A DNA stretch of 6,529 nt from Helicobacteraceae bacterium (GTDB lineage: Bacteria; Campylobacterota; Campylobacteria; Campylobacterales; SZUA-545): contig QKHD01000211.1 of NCBI GenBank assembly GCA_003250175.1, forward strand, positions 1-6,529, written 5' to 3'. The notes under the pieces are model-generated. The model saw nothing but the letters and a program-made list of their open reading frames with translations, made no database searches and was not told the DNA's origin. Made by a program: the position numbers and the translations under genes. How positions within the stretch are numbered: position 1 is the first letter of the stretch; the number at the start of each line of letters is the position of its first letter. This document shows, one piece after another, positions 1-5,620 of this stretch.

Positions 1-669
1 GAGCTGCGCAGCGAGGCGCTGGCGGGAAATTACGGGCGCATTACCAGTTCCCGCCCCGCACTGAACAATGAGCAGCAGCAAAGCCCTTTGAAGGAGCTGT
101 TGGGTCAGGAGAGCAGCGTGAAGGAGACGACGGTGCCCCAGGAGGCGGAGGAGGTGATCGAACCGATCGATCCCGACTACATCCCCAAGGCGCTGAATTT
201 CCCCATGGAGTTCCCGATGCCCAAGCCCGCCATCTACAGTCATGTACCCGATGAACTCTACGAGGCTTTTGCCAACACGAACAACATCAACAAGTTTGAC
301 GAGCGGGCCTTCGAGGGGCTCTACGGACTCTTTGAGCTGCCCAAGTGGCAGGTGCGCACCGTCCATGACCAGGAGCCGATCCTGGAGCGCAAAAACGTTA
401 CCGACGCCGACATGATGCAGTACGACTACAACAAGGTGATCGATCTGCGGATTCAGATGCTCGAACGCAACGGCACCTACCGCAAAGAGGTGGGGATTTT
501 ACGCTCGCTGGAGCGCAACATCACCAAGGTGCAGCAGGATTATGAGCTCAGCCTGGGCGGCACCACCGCTCCGGAGGCGCACAACGCCGCCCAGCGGCTG
601 GTTAAAAACCGCCACGAGCAGGCCTTGTACGATACCTACAACCTGAGCAAATCCCGCCTCAACGCCTAG
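1..669 (+). CDS. Hypothetical protein, 3' part only
   Basis: The reading frame is open from the first base of the window to a TAG at 667-669 (222 residues visible), so the gene almost certainly begins upstream. A TTG at 88 could be read as a start, but the frame is open before it and no good ribosome binding site precedes it. I do not recognise the family. Visible traits: a polar, Gln/Ser-rich N-terminal stretch; an acidic linker around residues 37-59; a Pro/Met segment (FPMEFPMPKP) near 67-76; and a charged, probably helical or coiled-coil region around 141-185. There is no membrane segment or signal peptide in the visible part, and no catalytic motif that I can identify. Base composition matches the rest of the GC-rich window. 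The gene converges on the metallopeptidase gene, and the two stop codons overlap. No function is assigned. Confidence 0.75.
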   Translation, partial: ELRSEALAGNYGRITSSRPALNNEQQQSPLKELLGQESSVKETTVPQEAEEVIEPIDPDYIPKALNFPMEFPMPKPAIYSHVPDELYEAFANTNNINKFDERAFEGLYGLFELPKWQVRTVHDQEPILERKNVTDADMMQYDYNKVIDLRIQMLERNGTYRKEVGILRSLERNITKVQQDYELSLGGTTAPEAHNAAQRLVKNRHEQALYDTYNLSKSRLNA

Positions 670-1514
670 CGGTAAGGCTCCTTGGCCAGAAGTTTGAGGG
701 TATCGATGCGGTAAAAGCCCTTAAGCTGCGCGTAGACATCCGGAAAGGCGTGGTGCAGGCTGTTGGGGTGACAGAAAAAGATCTCGCTGGCCACGGCGAA
801 AAACTCCGCCGGGTGGGTGGCGGCGTAGCTGCCAAAGAGCGCGTAGTCGCCCCAGTCACGGTTTTTTTGGGCGATTTCGTTGAGGCGGTCGTAGTGGTGA
901 AAGAGCACGTGGCTCCACCCGGCGTAGTGCTCGGCATCCAAGGGCGGGATGCCGTCGGCGGCACCGTCTTCAAAATCGAGCTCATGGGCGAACTCGTGGA
1001 TAATGACGTTGTGGTGGCCGAGGGTGTGGGCTTCGTGCCGGGCCTCGTGCCAGGAGATGACCACCGTGTCTCCGGAGGACTGGCCGTCCATGATGATCTC
1101 CTCCTTGGTGTAGATGCCGCCGTAGCTGCTGACTTCATCAGCCACAAAGCGATAGGGGTAGATGAGGACGGTTTTAAGCTCGTGGTAGCAGTCTTCGGGA
1201 AAGCGCAGGGCGATGAGCACGGCGTAAAAGGCGATAACCACCTGCATCTCCTCCGTGGCCTCCTTGCGAATGCCGATAAACTCCTTCTGGGCCAGAAAAA
1301 GCCGGACACGTTCCAAAGCCAGGGCGCGGTCTTCTGTATCTAGCAGGGGAAAATGGGGCGTTTTTTCCAGATAATGTTCAAAACGTTTAGGCGGCGGAGT
1401 GCTCCGGATTTTGCTTAAAGTCTGTCTGGTATCCCACCATCCGGCCAGGCGGACGATGGCATAGACCGCAATAAAAAATATAATCAGTTCTAATAGTGCC
1501 GAGTGGTATGACAA
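666..1514 (-). CDS. mtfA: MtfA/M90-family zinc metallopeptidase, membrane-anchored
   Basis: A 282-residue zinc-dependent peptidase of the MtfA (Mlc titration factor A, M90) family. The zinc site is visible: HEFAH at 173-177 (the HEXXH motif, with Glu174 catalytic), followed by ELD. The third ligand is probably Glu237 in the segment THPAEFFAVASEIFF, about 64 residues after the first His, which matches the MtfA arrangement of two His and a distal Glu. In E. coli, MtfA is a cytosolic aminopeptidase that binds the glucose repressor Mlc. Here residues 5-24 form a hydrophobic helix, so the enzyme is probably tethered to the inner membrane, and nothing nearby suggests an Mlc partner. The start is TTG at 1514: the frame is closed by a stop at 1539-1541, and AAGGAAG lies just upstream. 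The family call is strong, the substrate is unknown, and the symbol is by homology only. Confidence 0.88.
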   Translation of the reverse strand: MSYHSALLELIIFFIAVYAIVRLAGWWDTRQTLSKIRSTPPPKRFEHYLEKTPHFPLLDTEDRALALERVRLFLAQKEFIGIRKEATEEMQVVIAFYAVLIALRFPEDCYHELKTVLIYPYRFVADEVSSYGGIYTKEEIIMDGQSSGDTVVISWHEARHEAHTLGHHNVIIHEFAHELDFEDGAADGIPPLDAEHYAGWSHVLFHHYDRLNEIAQKNRDWGDYALFGSYAATHPAEFFAVASEIFFCHPNSLHHAFPDVYAQLKGFYRIDTLKLLAKEPYR

Positions 1515-1518
1515 GAGG

Positions 1519-1525
1519 CTTCCTT
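1519..1525 (-). promoter_or_regulatory. Ribosome binding site for the TTG-started metallopeptidase gene
   Basis: The minus strand reads AAGGAAG, then CCTC, then TTG. The GGA core sits 6 nt from the start codon. No ATG or GTG lies between the in-frame stop at 1539-1541 and this point, so the site supports TTG as the start and keeps the N-terminal membrane helix in the protein. Confidence 0.65.
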
Positions 1526-1598
1526 TGCCCTTATAGATTCAAATGCGCACCATCTTGTACCACATTTGGGATAAGAAAAACCCGCCCGTTTCGCTTAA

Positions 1599-1627
1599 TT
1601 GACTTCCAATATCCTTTGCACTATAAT
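1599..1627 (+). promoter_or_regulatory. Sigma-70-type promoter of the cytochrome c gene
   Basis: A -35 box TTGACT (1599-1604) is separated by exactly 17 bp from a consensus -10 box TATAAT (1622-1627). Transcription should start near 1634, giving a leader of about 45 nt to the ATG at 1680. This is the closest match to a housekeeping promoter in the window and suggests strong expression. I saw no FNR-type inverted repeat (TTGAT-N4-ATCAA) overlapping it. Confidence 0.82.
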
Positions 1628-1667
1628 GTGAGGCAAATCAGGTTTGTTTGACATACTTGAGATATTT

Positions 1668-1673
1668 AAGGAG
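1668..1673 (+). promoter_or_regulatory. Strong ribosome binding site for cytochrome c
   Basis: AAGGAG with a 6-nt spacer to the ATG at 1680. A nearer ATG at 1676 is out of frame, so spacing and frame both select 1680. Confidence 0.8.
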
Positions 1674-1679
1674 TAATGT

Positions 1680-2006
1680 ATGAAGTTTAATCGTCTTATG
1701 ATTGCAGTGGCTTTTAGTGCAGTGGCTCTTTTCACAACAGCTCAGGCTGATGTAAAAAAAGGGCAAAAACTTTACCTCAAAGCATGTAAAGCATGCCACG
1801 GTAACGGAACAAAAGGTGCAGCAATGCACTCCCAAGCAGAATGGAAAAAACTGTTCGAAAACAATGCTGAAGGCATGGTAAACGCTCACAAAGGTACACC
1901 TGGTGAGAAAAAAATGAGCCCGGCGTTCTTTGAAAAAGCCGGCGAGCATATCTTCGACTTCCTTCACGAATATGCTAACGACAGCGGTAACGTACCAAGC
2001 TGCTAA
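1680..2006 (+). CDS. Small periplasmic cytochrome c (class I-like, mono-heme)
   Basis: A 108-residue exported c-type cytochrome. Residues 1-23 form a Sec signal peptide (MKFNR, hydrophobic core, cleavage after AQA). The single heme-attachment motif CKACH is at 36-40, and the mature protein would be about 85 residues. Met79 (KKMSP) is the likeliest distal axial ligand, with Met66 as the alternative. The expected role is soluble electron transfer in the periplasm between membrane complexes and terminal reductases or oxidases; the partner cannot be read from sequence. The protein ends in a lone cysteine (NVPSC, Cys108), outside the heme motif. The gene has its own consensus promoter, a strong ribosome binding site and a downstream hairpin, so it is probably monocistronic. 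It is about 44% G+C, against about 60% in the flanking genes, and uses AAA almost throughout for lysine. That fits either high-expression codon choice or a different origin. Confidence 0.92.
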   Translation: MKFNRLMIAVAFSAVALFTTAQADVKKGQKLYLKACKACHGNGTKGAAMHSQAEWKKLFENNAEGMVNAHKGTPGEKKMSPAFFEKAGEHIFDFLHEYANDSGNVPSC

Positions 2007-2019
2007 TCGTTTTTAGCCC

Positions 2020-2050
2020 GATCCGCCGCGCCTAGCGGCGGGTTCTCTTC
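2020..2050 (+). terminator. Intrinsic terminator after cytochrome c
   Basis: CCGCCGC (2023-2029) pairs with GCGGCGG (2035-2041) around the loop GCCTA. The stem can be extended by A2021-T2043 and two G-U pairs. A T-rich but interrupted tail (TTCTCTTCT) follows on the plus strand, which makes it a reasonable terminator for the cytochrome gene. It also lies between two converging transcripts, where it could slow the minus-strand operon, but that strand has no T-run after the hairpin. Confidence 0.62.
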
Positions 2051-2523
2051 TACTCCCCCAAAACCTTTTTCCGGTAGGCCGGATTGGTTAAGTTTTCCCC
2101 ACGCAGCATCTTCATCTTCATCGTGTCAAAATCGATCATTGTTTCCGTTTGGTTTTCATAGGCGCCAAACCCGTACTCCATGGGCGTGATCTCGTTGGTC
2201 GTGTAAAAGGCGGCCTTGGCATTGATCCAGCGTTTAGTATCCAGCGCCCAGACCCAGACCTTCTCGTTTCCTTTAAAATCTTTTCCCTGCTGCCATTTGA
2301 CAAAACTCCCCACGTCGGAGAAGAAGTAGGTCTTGCCCTCCGGAGTAACCAGCTGGGCGGTGTAGGGGTAGTCTTCGATCACCATCTGGCACTCGCTGCA
2401 GCGCACGCCGCCCTTTTGAAAGTTGATCGCCTCCTGGGCGGTGTTTCCGGAGATGACGACGGTCTTGTTTTCGCATCCAAAGAGTAGGAGCAGCAGGGCG
2501 GCAAGCAGGGCGTAGGGTTTCAT
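2050..2523 (-). CDS. NosL-family copper-binding lipoprotein, variant C-terminus
   Basis: A 157-residue NosL-like protein. Residues 1-17 are a lipoprotein signal (LLFGC, Cys17 lipidated), which places it in the envelope. The NosL signature is clear: Cys42-x-x-Cys45-Gln-Met47 (CSECQM), then YTAQLVTPEGKTYFFSDVGS, the usual hydrophobic/FxD segment. In characterised NosL proteins the Cys and Met residues bind Cu(I) for delivery to nitrous oxide reductase, so that role is inferred here. The usual ending (AF...AeaF...GG) is missing. After TPMEYGFGAYE it instead has a Met-rich stretch (TMKMKM), possibly extra copper ligands. The start is the ATG at 2523. A longer frame from 2598 adds 25 residues upstream, but it would bury the signal peptide and would lack the GGAG site. 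The ATG overlaps the TGA of the preceding membrane protein gene (ATGA), so translation is probably coupled. It is the last gene of the operon. Confidence 0.85.
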   Translation of the reverse strand: MKPYALLAALLLLLFGCENKTVVISGNTAQEAINFQKGGVRCSECQMVIEDYPYTAQLVTPEGKTYFFSDVGSFVKWQQGKDFKGNEKVWVWALDTKRWINAKAAFYTTNEITPMEYGFGAYENQTETMIDFDTMKMKMLRGENLTNPAYRKKVLGE

Positions 2524-3482
2524 AAAAAGACTCCGTTTTTCAGATAAAAGCCCACGGGATACCAGGTAGCGAGAGCCACAAAACCGCCCAGCAGCCAAAG
2601 CCCCAGGGCGAAGCGGGCTTTTTCTTGTACGAGCTTGGCGGCAAGGGCAGCGGACAGGAGGCTGAAGGTTCCCGCAAAGAGGAGGAAATAGAGCAGGTAA
2701 CCCATGTAGCCGTACTCTTTTTGCAGCAGGCAGAAGGGGCAGGTATGGGTGGGGAGCTCATAGACGTAGGTGCTAAAAAAGCTGATGATGGCCAGCAGCG
2801 CTACGGGGAGAAAGAGCAGGCTAAAGAGTGCCGCCAGCCCGGAACGGCGCAGTAGGGCGCTCGCCACGATGAGGGCAAAGAGGGCGTAGAACACCCCCAG
2901 CAGCCACGCTTTGGGAATGGCCAGAAGCGTTCCCAGGGCCGAGACGTTGGCGGTGCTGAACAGGGTGCCGCAGCAGCTGACGATGGTGGCGGGATCGAGG
3001 GCGTCCAGATAGCCGATCAAGAGGGCGAACTCCACCCCCATAAAGGCGGCCAGGCCCAAAGCCAGGCGGAATTTCAGGCGGCTGAAGGGGAGGTTTTCCC
3101 TGGAAAGGTCCAGGCGGTGGAGTACCAGCCAGGAGCCAAAGAGGTAGAGCCCCGCCAGCTTCCACCCCAGCAGCAGCGGGCCATAATCCCAGGCGTTGAT
3201 GACCCCCGCTGCGCACATTGCCCCGGTGATGACGCCGGAGAGGTGATCGAGCGCGTAGACGAAGTAGACAAAAAGGGCGATCTTGACCCAGAGCATAAAG
3301 CGCAGCAAAGTACCGGCCAGGTAGGCGCGCTTTTCCAGGGCGTACTGCTCCGGAGTGGTGCGGCCGATGTCAAAGCGGCGGGCCAGACGCCACAGGCTGG
3401 GCAGCAGCACCGCCATGAGGGCGAGCAGCAGCCCTTCGATGAGCAGCAGTACGAGGGTATCGGGGGTTAGAAAGGCGCTCAC
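2520..3482 (-). CDS. Polytopic membrane protein with DsbB-like CPFC motif
   Basis: A 320-residue integral membrane protein with about eight predicted helices (near 9-30, 57-78, 102-123, 138-158, 190-210, 217-239, 258-284 and 291-311). I do not recognise a named family. The notable motif is CPFCLLQKEYGYMGY, with Cys248 and Cys251, just before helix seven. It resembles the CxLC-x-x-Q(R/K) motif of DsbB/BdbC thiol oxidases. Cys170-Cys171 (SCCG) and Cys90 (AMCAAG) lie in or near other loops and could form a second redox or metal-binding pair. I infer thiol redox or metal handling at the membrane for the neighbouring NosL proteins; this is not established. The start is GTG at 3482, preceded by GGAGG. 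It overlaps the ATPase gene's TGA (GTGA), and its own TGA overlaps the downstream NosL ATG. Confidence 0.8.
   Translation of the reverse strand: MSAFLTPDTLVLLLIEGLLLALMAVLLPSLWRLARRFDIGRTTPEQYALEKRAYLAGTLLRFMLWVKIALFVYFVYALDHLSGVITGAMCAAGVINAWDYGPLLLGWKLAGLYLFGSWLVLHRLDLSRENLPFSRLKFRLALGLAAFMGVEFALLIGYLDALDPATIVSCCGTLFSTANVSALGTLLAIPKAWLLGVFYALFALIVASALLRRSGLAALFSLLFLPVALLAIISFFSTYVYELPTHTCPFCLLQKEYGYMGYLLYFLLFAGTFSLLSAALAAKLVQEKARFALGLWLLGGFVALATWYPVGFYLKNGVFL
2531..2534 (-). promoter_or_regulatory. Ribosome binding site selecting the NosL lipoprotein start
   Basis: The minus strand reads GGAG, then TCTTTTT, then ATG, a 7-nt spacer. This supports the start at 2523 directly ahead of the lipoprotein signal sequence, rather than the upstream in-frame codon at 2598. 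Confidence 0.6.
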
Positions 3483-4147
3483 GCCAGCCGCCCTCCGTCG
3501 ATTTCGATCACACGGTCCACAATGCCCAGATCAAAAAAGAGGGGGTCGTGGGTGGCGATGACGATGGTTTTGCCGGACTGCTTCATGGTTTTGAGCATCT
3601 CCACAAAATCCAGTGTGAGCTTGCGGTCCAGGCTGGCGGTAGGTTCGTCGGCGAGGATAATGGCCGGGTCGCCCACCAGGGCTCTGGCGATGGCCACGCG
3701 CTGCTGTTCGCCTCCGGAGAGGTGCTTGGCGAGGCTGCCCAGGCGCTTTTTTACCCCAAGGGATTTGAGGATGCGGTAGGCACGCTCTTTGATATCCGAG
3801 GCGCTCTCATGGGTCGGAATCAGGGGGAGGGTGACGTTGTCGATGGCGCTGAGATCGCCCAGGAGGTTGAATTTCTGGAAGATCATCCCGATGGTGTTGC
3901 GTCTGAAATCCGAGGCAAACCGATCAGGCAGTTTGGCCACGGAGCGCCCGGCGACGACGACGTCTCCGGAGGTCGGTTTGGTCATGGCAGCGATGAGGGC
4001 GAGCAGGGTCGATTTGCCGCTGCCACTGATCCCTTTGAGCACCACGAGCTCCCCTTCGCGGATGGAAAGCGAGACGTTCTCCAGGGCGGTGACAGAGTCG
4101 GCTCCGGAGAGGGGGTAGATTTTGGAAACGTTGGTTAGCCGGATCAT
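3479..4147 (-). CDS. ABC transporter ATPase, MacB/LolD-type
   Basis: A complete 222-residue ABC ATPase with all nucleotide-binding motifs: Walker A GISGSGKST (39-47), Q-loop Gln91, signature LSGGEQ (143-148), Walker B IILADEP (163-169) with the D-loop SLD following, and H-loop His200 (ATHD). The length and the pattern DRFASDFRRNTIGMIFQKF match the MacB/LolD/FtsE branch, which pairs with FtsX-type permeases and usually works by mechanotransmission or extraction on periplasmic substrates rather than classical import. It acts on the cytoplasmic face with the permease encoded just upstream. The start is the ATG at 4147, preceded by GAGGT with a 6-nt spacer. An extension to 4186 would add an Arg/His-rich leader with no such site. 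The ATG overlaps the permease TGA (ATGA). It differs from NosF in its MacB-like context; its cargo is unknown. Confidence 0.93.
   Translation of the reverse strand: MIRLTNVSKIYPLSGADSVTALENVSLSIREGELVVLKGISGSGKSTLLALIAAMTKPTSGDVVVAGRSVAKLPDRFASDFRRNTIGMIFQKFNLLGDLSAIDNVTLPLIPTHESASDIKERAYRILKSLGVKKRLGSLAKHLSGGEQQRVAIARALVGDPAIILADEPTASLDRKLTLDFVEMLKTMKQSGKTIVIATHDPLFFDLGIVDRVIEIDGGRLA
3492..3496 (-). promoter_or_regulatory. Ribosome binding site for the GTG-started membrane protein gene
   Basis: GGAGG lies inside the last codons of the ATPase gene, 9 nt ahead of the GTG at 3482. Together with the 4-nt GTGA overlap it supports coupled translation from GTG. Confidence 0.55.
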
Positions 4148-5316
4148 CGCATCACCTCGTCTGCGTCGATGGTGGCGGCGCGCCACGCGGGGAAGATGAC
4201 CGCCGCCATGTAGAGGGGCACCGTGGCCAGAAAGATCAGTCCCAGCAAAGAAAGATCAATCACCACCGGCAGCTCGAAGGCGGGCTTGAGCACGCTGTAG
4301 CCCTCAAAGAGCGCCACGATGCCCGGGGCCTGGAGCATAAAGACATAGCCCAGGGCGATGAAGATGCCCAGCAGGTAGGCGGTGAACGCGACGATGCCGC
4401 TTTCCAGCAGCTTGAGGCGGATCACCTCCTCCATGCGCCAGCCCAGGGCCCGCAAAATCCCGATCTCCCGGCGTTCCGCCAACCCCATGCCGCTCTTATC
4501 CAGCAAAAGAATAAAAAAGCTGGCGAGTGCGGTGATAAAGAGGCTTAAAAAGAGGCCGCCCTTGTAGTCGAAAAGGTTTTGATAAGAGCCCGCCAGGTCG
4601 GTTTTGGTAATGACCCGCGTATCGGGGTAGAGGCGGCTGATCTTGGTCGCTACCATGGCGACCTCCTCCGGATTGGCCACGGCGACGGTGATGTCGGTGG
4701 CCAGCCCCTCCGGAGCATTCAGCAGGGTGCGGGCCAGGGTGACGGGGAGCAGGATCGTATCCGATGACTGCAGCGCCGTACCCGCCGCAAAGGTGCCCGC
4801 CAGCTCGACCTTTTTCATGGCACCGTCGGGGAGGATAAAATTAAAATACTCTTTGTAGTAGTTGGCATGCAGGGTGCGTTCCACCCCTTCGCCCACGATC
4901 ATAAAATCCCGGTCCATCCAGGTGGCGATATCAAAGTTCCGGATCGCCGCATTTAGGCTCTCCTCGTAGGCGGGGAGGAAAAAGTCCAGCCCCACCAGGG
5001 TGAAGTTGACCCCGGCGTTTTGAAAGTAGTAGTACCCCCAGACCCGCTCCCTGGCCCAGGTGACGCCGGGAATGGTCTCGATGGCGTAGACCCGGTCGCT
5101 CTCGATCAGCCCCTGGCGGCCGCCCTGGAGCTTTTGAACGGTAATGTCGGGCAGGGCGCTTAGGGTCTTTTCCACTTCGCTCTGCAAGGATCGGGAGGTG
5201 AGCAGCACGCTGGCCAGCAGGGCGACCAGCAGGGCGAAGATGATCCCCACGGCGGCATTTTTCCCGCCGCGGCGTCCGATGGCTTCGAGGGCGAAGGTGA
5301 GCAGTTTAGGGTTCAT
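4144..5316 (-). CDS. FtsX/MacB-family ABC transporter permease
   Basis: A 390-residue permease with classic MacB/FtsX topology: one N-terminal helix (about 22-40), a large periplasmic domain of about 210 residues, then three C-terminal helices (about 254-272, 307-328 and 352-375). The diagnostic cytoplasmic motif AERREIGILRALGW (280-293) lies after the second helix and forms the ATPase-coupling helix region. The protein ends with PAWRAATIDADEVMR, the family's typical C-terminus. It should dimerise and pair with the ATPase encoded immediately downstream. The periplasmic domain is the likely contact for the NosL-type proteins or the small single-pass protein. The start is the ATG at 5316, with GGAG 9 nt upstream; that GGAG is part of a CTCCGGAG palindrome. 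It overlaps the preceding gene by 11 nt and the next by 4 nt. It is distinct from NosY, the nos-cluster permease, which has no large periplasmic domain of this kind. Confidence 0.9.
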   Translation of the reverse strand: MNPKLLTFALEAIGRRGGKNAAVGIIFALLVALLASVLLTSRSLQSEVEKTLSALPDITVQKLQGGRQGLIESDRVYAIETIPGVTWARERVWGYYYFQNAGVNFTLVGLDFFLPAYEESLNAAIRNFDIATWMDRDFMIVGEGVERTLHANYYKEYFNFILPDGAMKKVELAGTFAAGTALQSSDTILLPVTLARTLLNAPEGLATDITVAVANPEEVAMVATKISRLYPDTRVITKTDLAGSYQNLFDYKGGLFLSLFITALASFFILLLDKSGMGLAERREIGILRALGWRMEEVIRLKLLESGIVAFTAYLLGIFIALGYVFMLQAPGIVALFEGYSVLKPAFELPVVIDLSLLGLIFLATVPLYMAAVIFPAWRAATIDADEVMR

Positions 5317-5620
5317 GACGAATCACTCCGGAGGCGTGGGCTTGGGGGGAGACGGCGTAGAGGTGGGCGGAGGGGAAATACTCCGGAAGGCTCCCCCCTT
5401 CGCTGAGAATGGTCGAAATATCGGCCAGGGAGCGGTGCCGTACAAACCGCGCCTCGGTGCTAAGGGCCAGATCGGGCAGGCCGGTCAGGCGCACGGCCGC
5501 CTCCTTGGCGGGCTGCGTTTCCTCTTGGGCGGAAGCTTTGAGCTTGAGATAGACCAGCTGGGCCATAATGCTGGCTATGAGGATCAGGATAAAGGCGGCA
5601 AGCAGACGGGGTTTATTCAT
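5306..5620 (-). CDS. Small single-pass envelope protein of the NosL/ABC operon
   Basis: A 104-residue protein of unknown family. Residues 7-24 form one hydrophobic helix with a positively charged N-terminus (MNKPR), which predicts an inner-membrane anchor or uncleaved signal with about 75 residues in the periplasm. The soluble part holds a compact segment (LPDLALSTEARFVRHRSLADI) and then EYFPSAHLYAV; there are no cysteines. Its place between the double-NosL gene and the permease suggests an accessory subunit or adaptor of the ABC complex; this is inference from position only. The ATG at 5620 overlaps the upstream TAA by 8 nt, and a weak AAGAAG precedes it, so it probably depends on coupled translation. 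Its TAA lies 11 nt inside the permease gene. It is more than a spurious frame: both flanking genes interlock with it and its topology is coherent. Confidence 0.75.
   Translation of the reverse strand: MNKPRLLAAFILILIASIMAQLVYLKLKASAQEETQPAKEAAVRLTGLPDLALSTEARFVRHRSLADISTILSEGGSLPEYFPSAHLYAVSPQAHASGVIRHEP

Noticed and set aside
750..1343. Long open frame on the plus strand opposite the metallopeptidase gene (and similar frames opposite the operon)
   Set aside because: These are GC-rich antisense shadows. The minus-strand products carry clear family motifs and the opposite frames carry none.
1530..1535. TATAAG on the minus strand as a -10 box for the metallopeptidase gene
   Set aside because: There is no matching -35 box, and the predicted start would leave almost no leader for the ribosome binding site.
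1578..1591. AAAC...GTTT inverted repeat around CCGCCC in the intergenic region
   Set aside because: Only four base pairs, too weak to call a terminator or operator.
1648..1653. TTGACA as a second -35 box for the cytochrome gene
   Set aside because: No -10 box lies at a usable distance (the sequence there is the ribosome binding site), while the 1599-1627 promoter is near-perfect.
2524..2598. 25-residue N-terminal extension of the NosL lipoprotein
   Set aside because: It would place the lipoprotein signal internally. The ATG at 2523 has its own GGAG and a 4-nt ATGA overlap.
4148..4186. Arg/His-rich N-terminal extension of the ATPase
   Set aside because: ABC ATPases of this type begin at MIRLTNVSK. 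The ATG at 4147 has GAGGT upstream and overlaps the permease stop codon.
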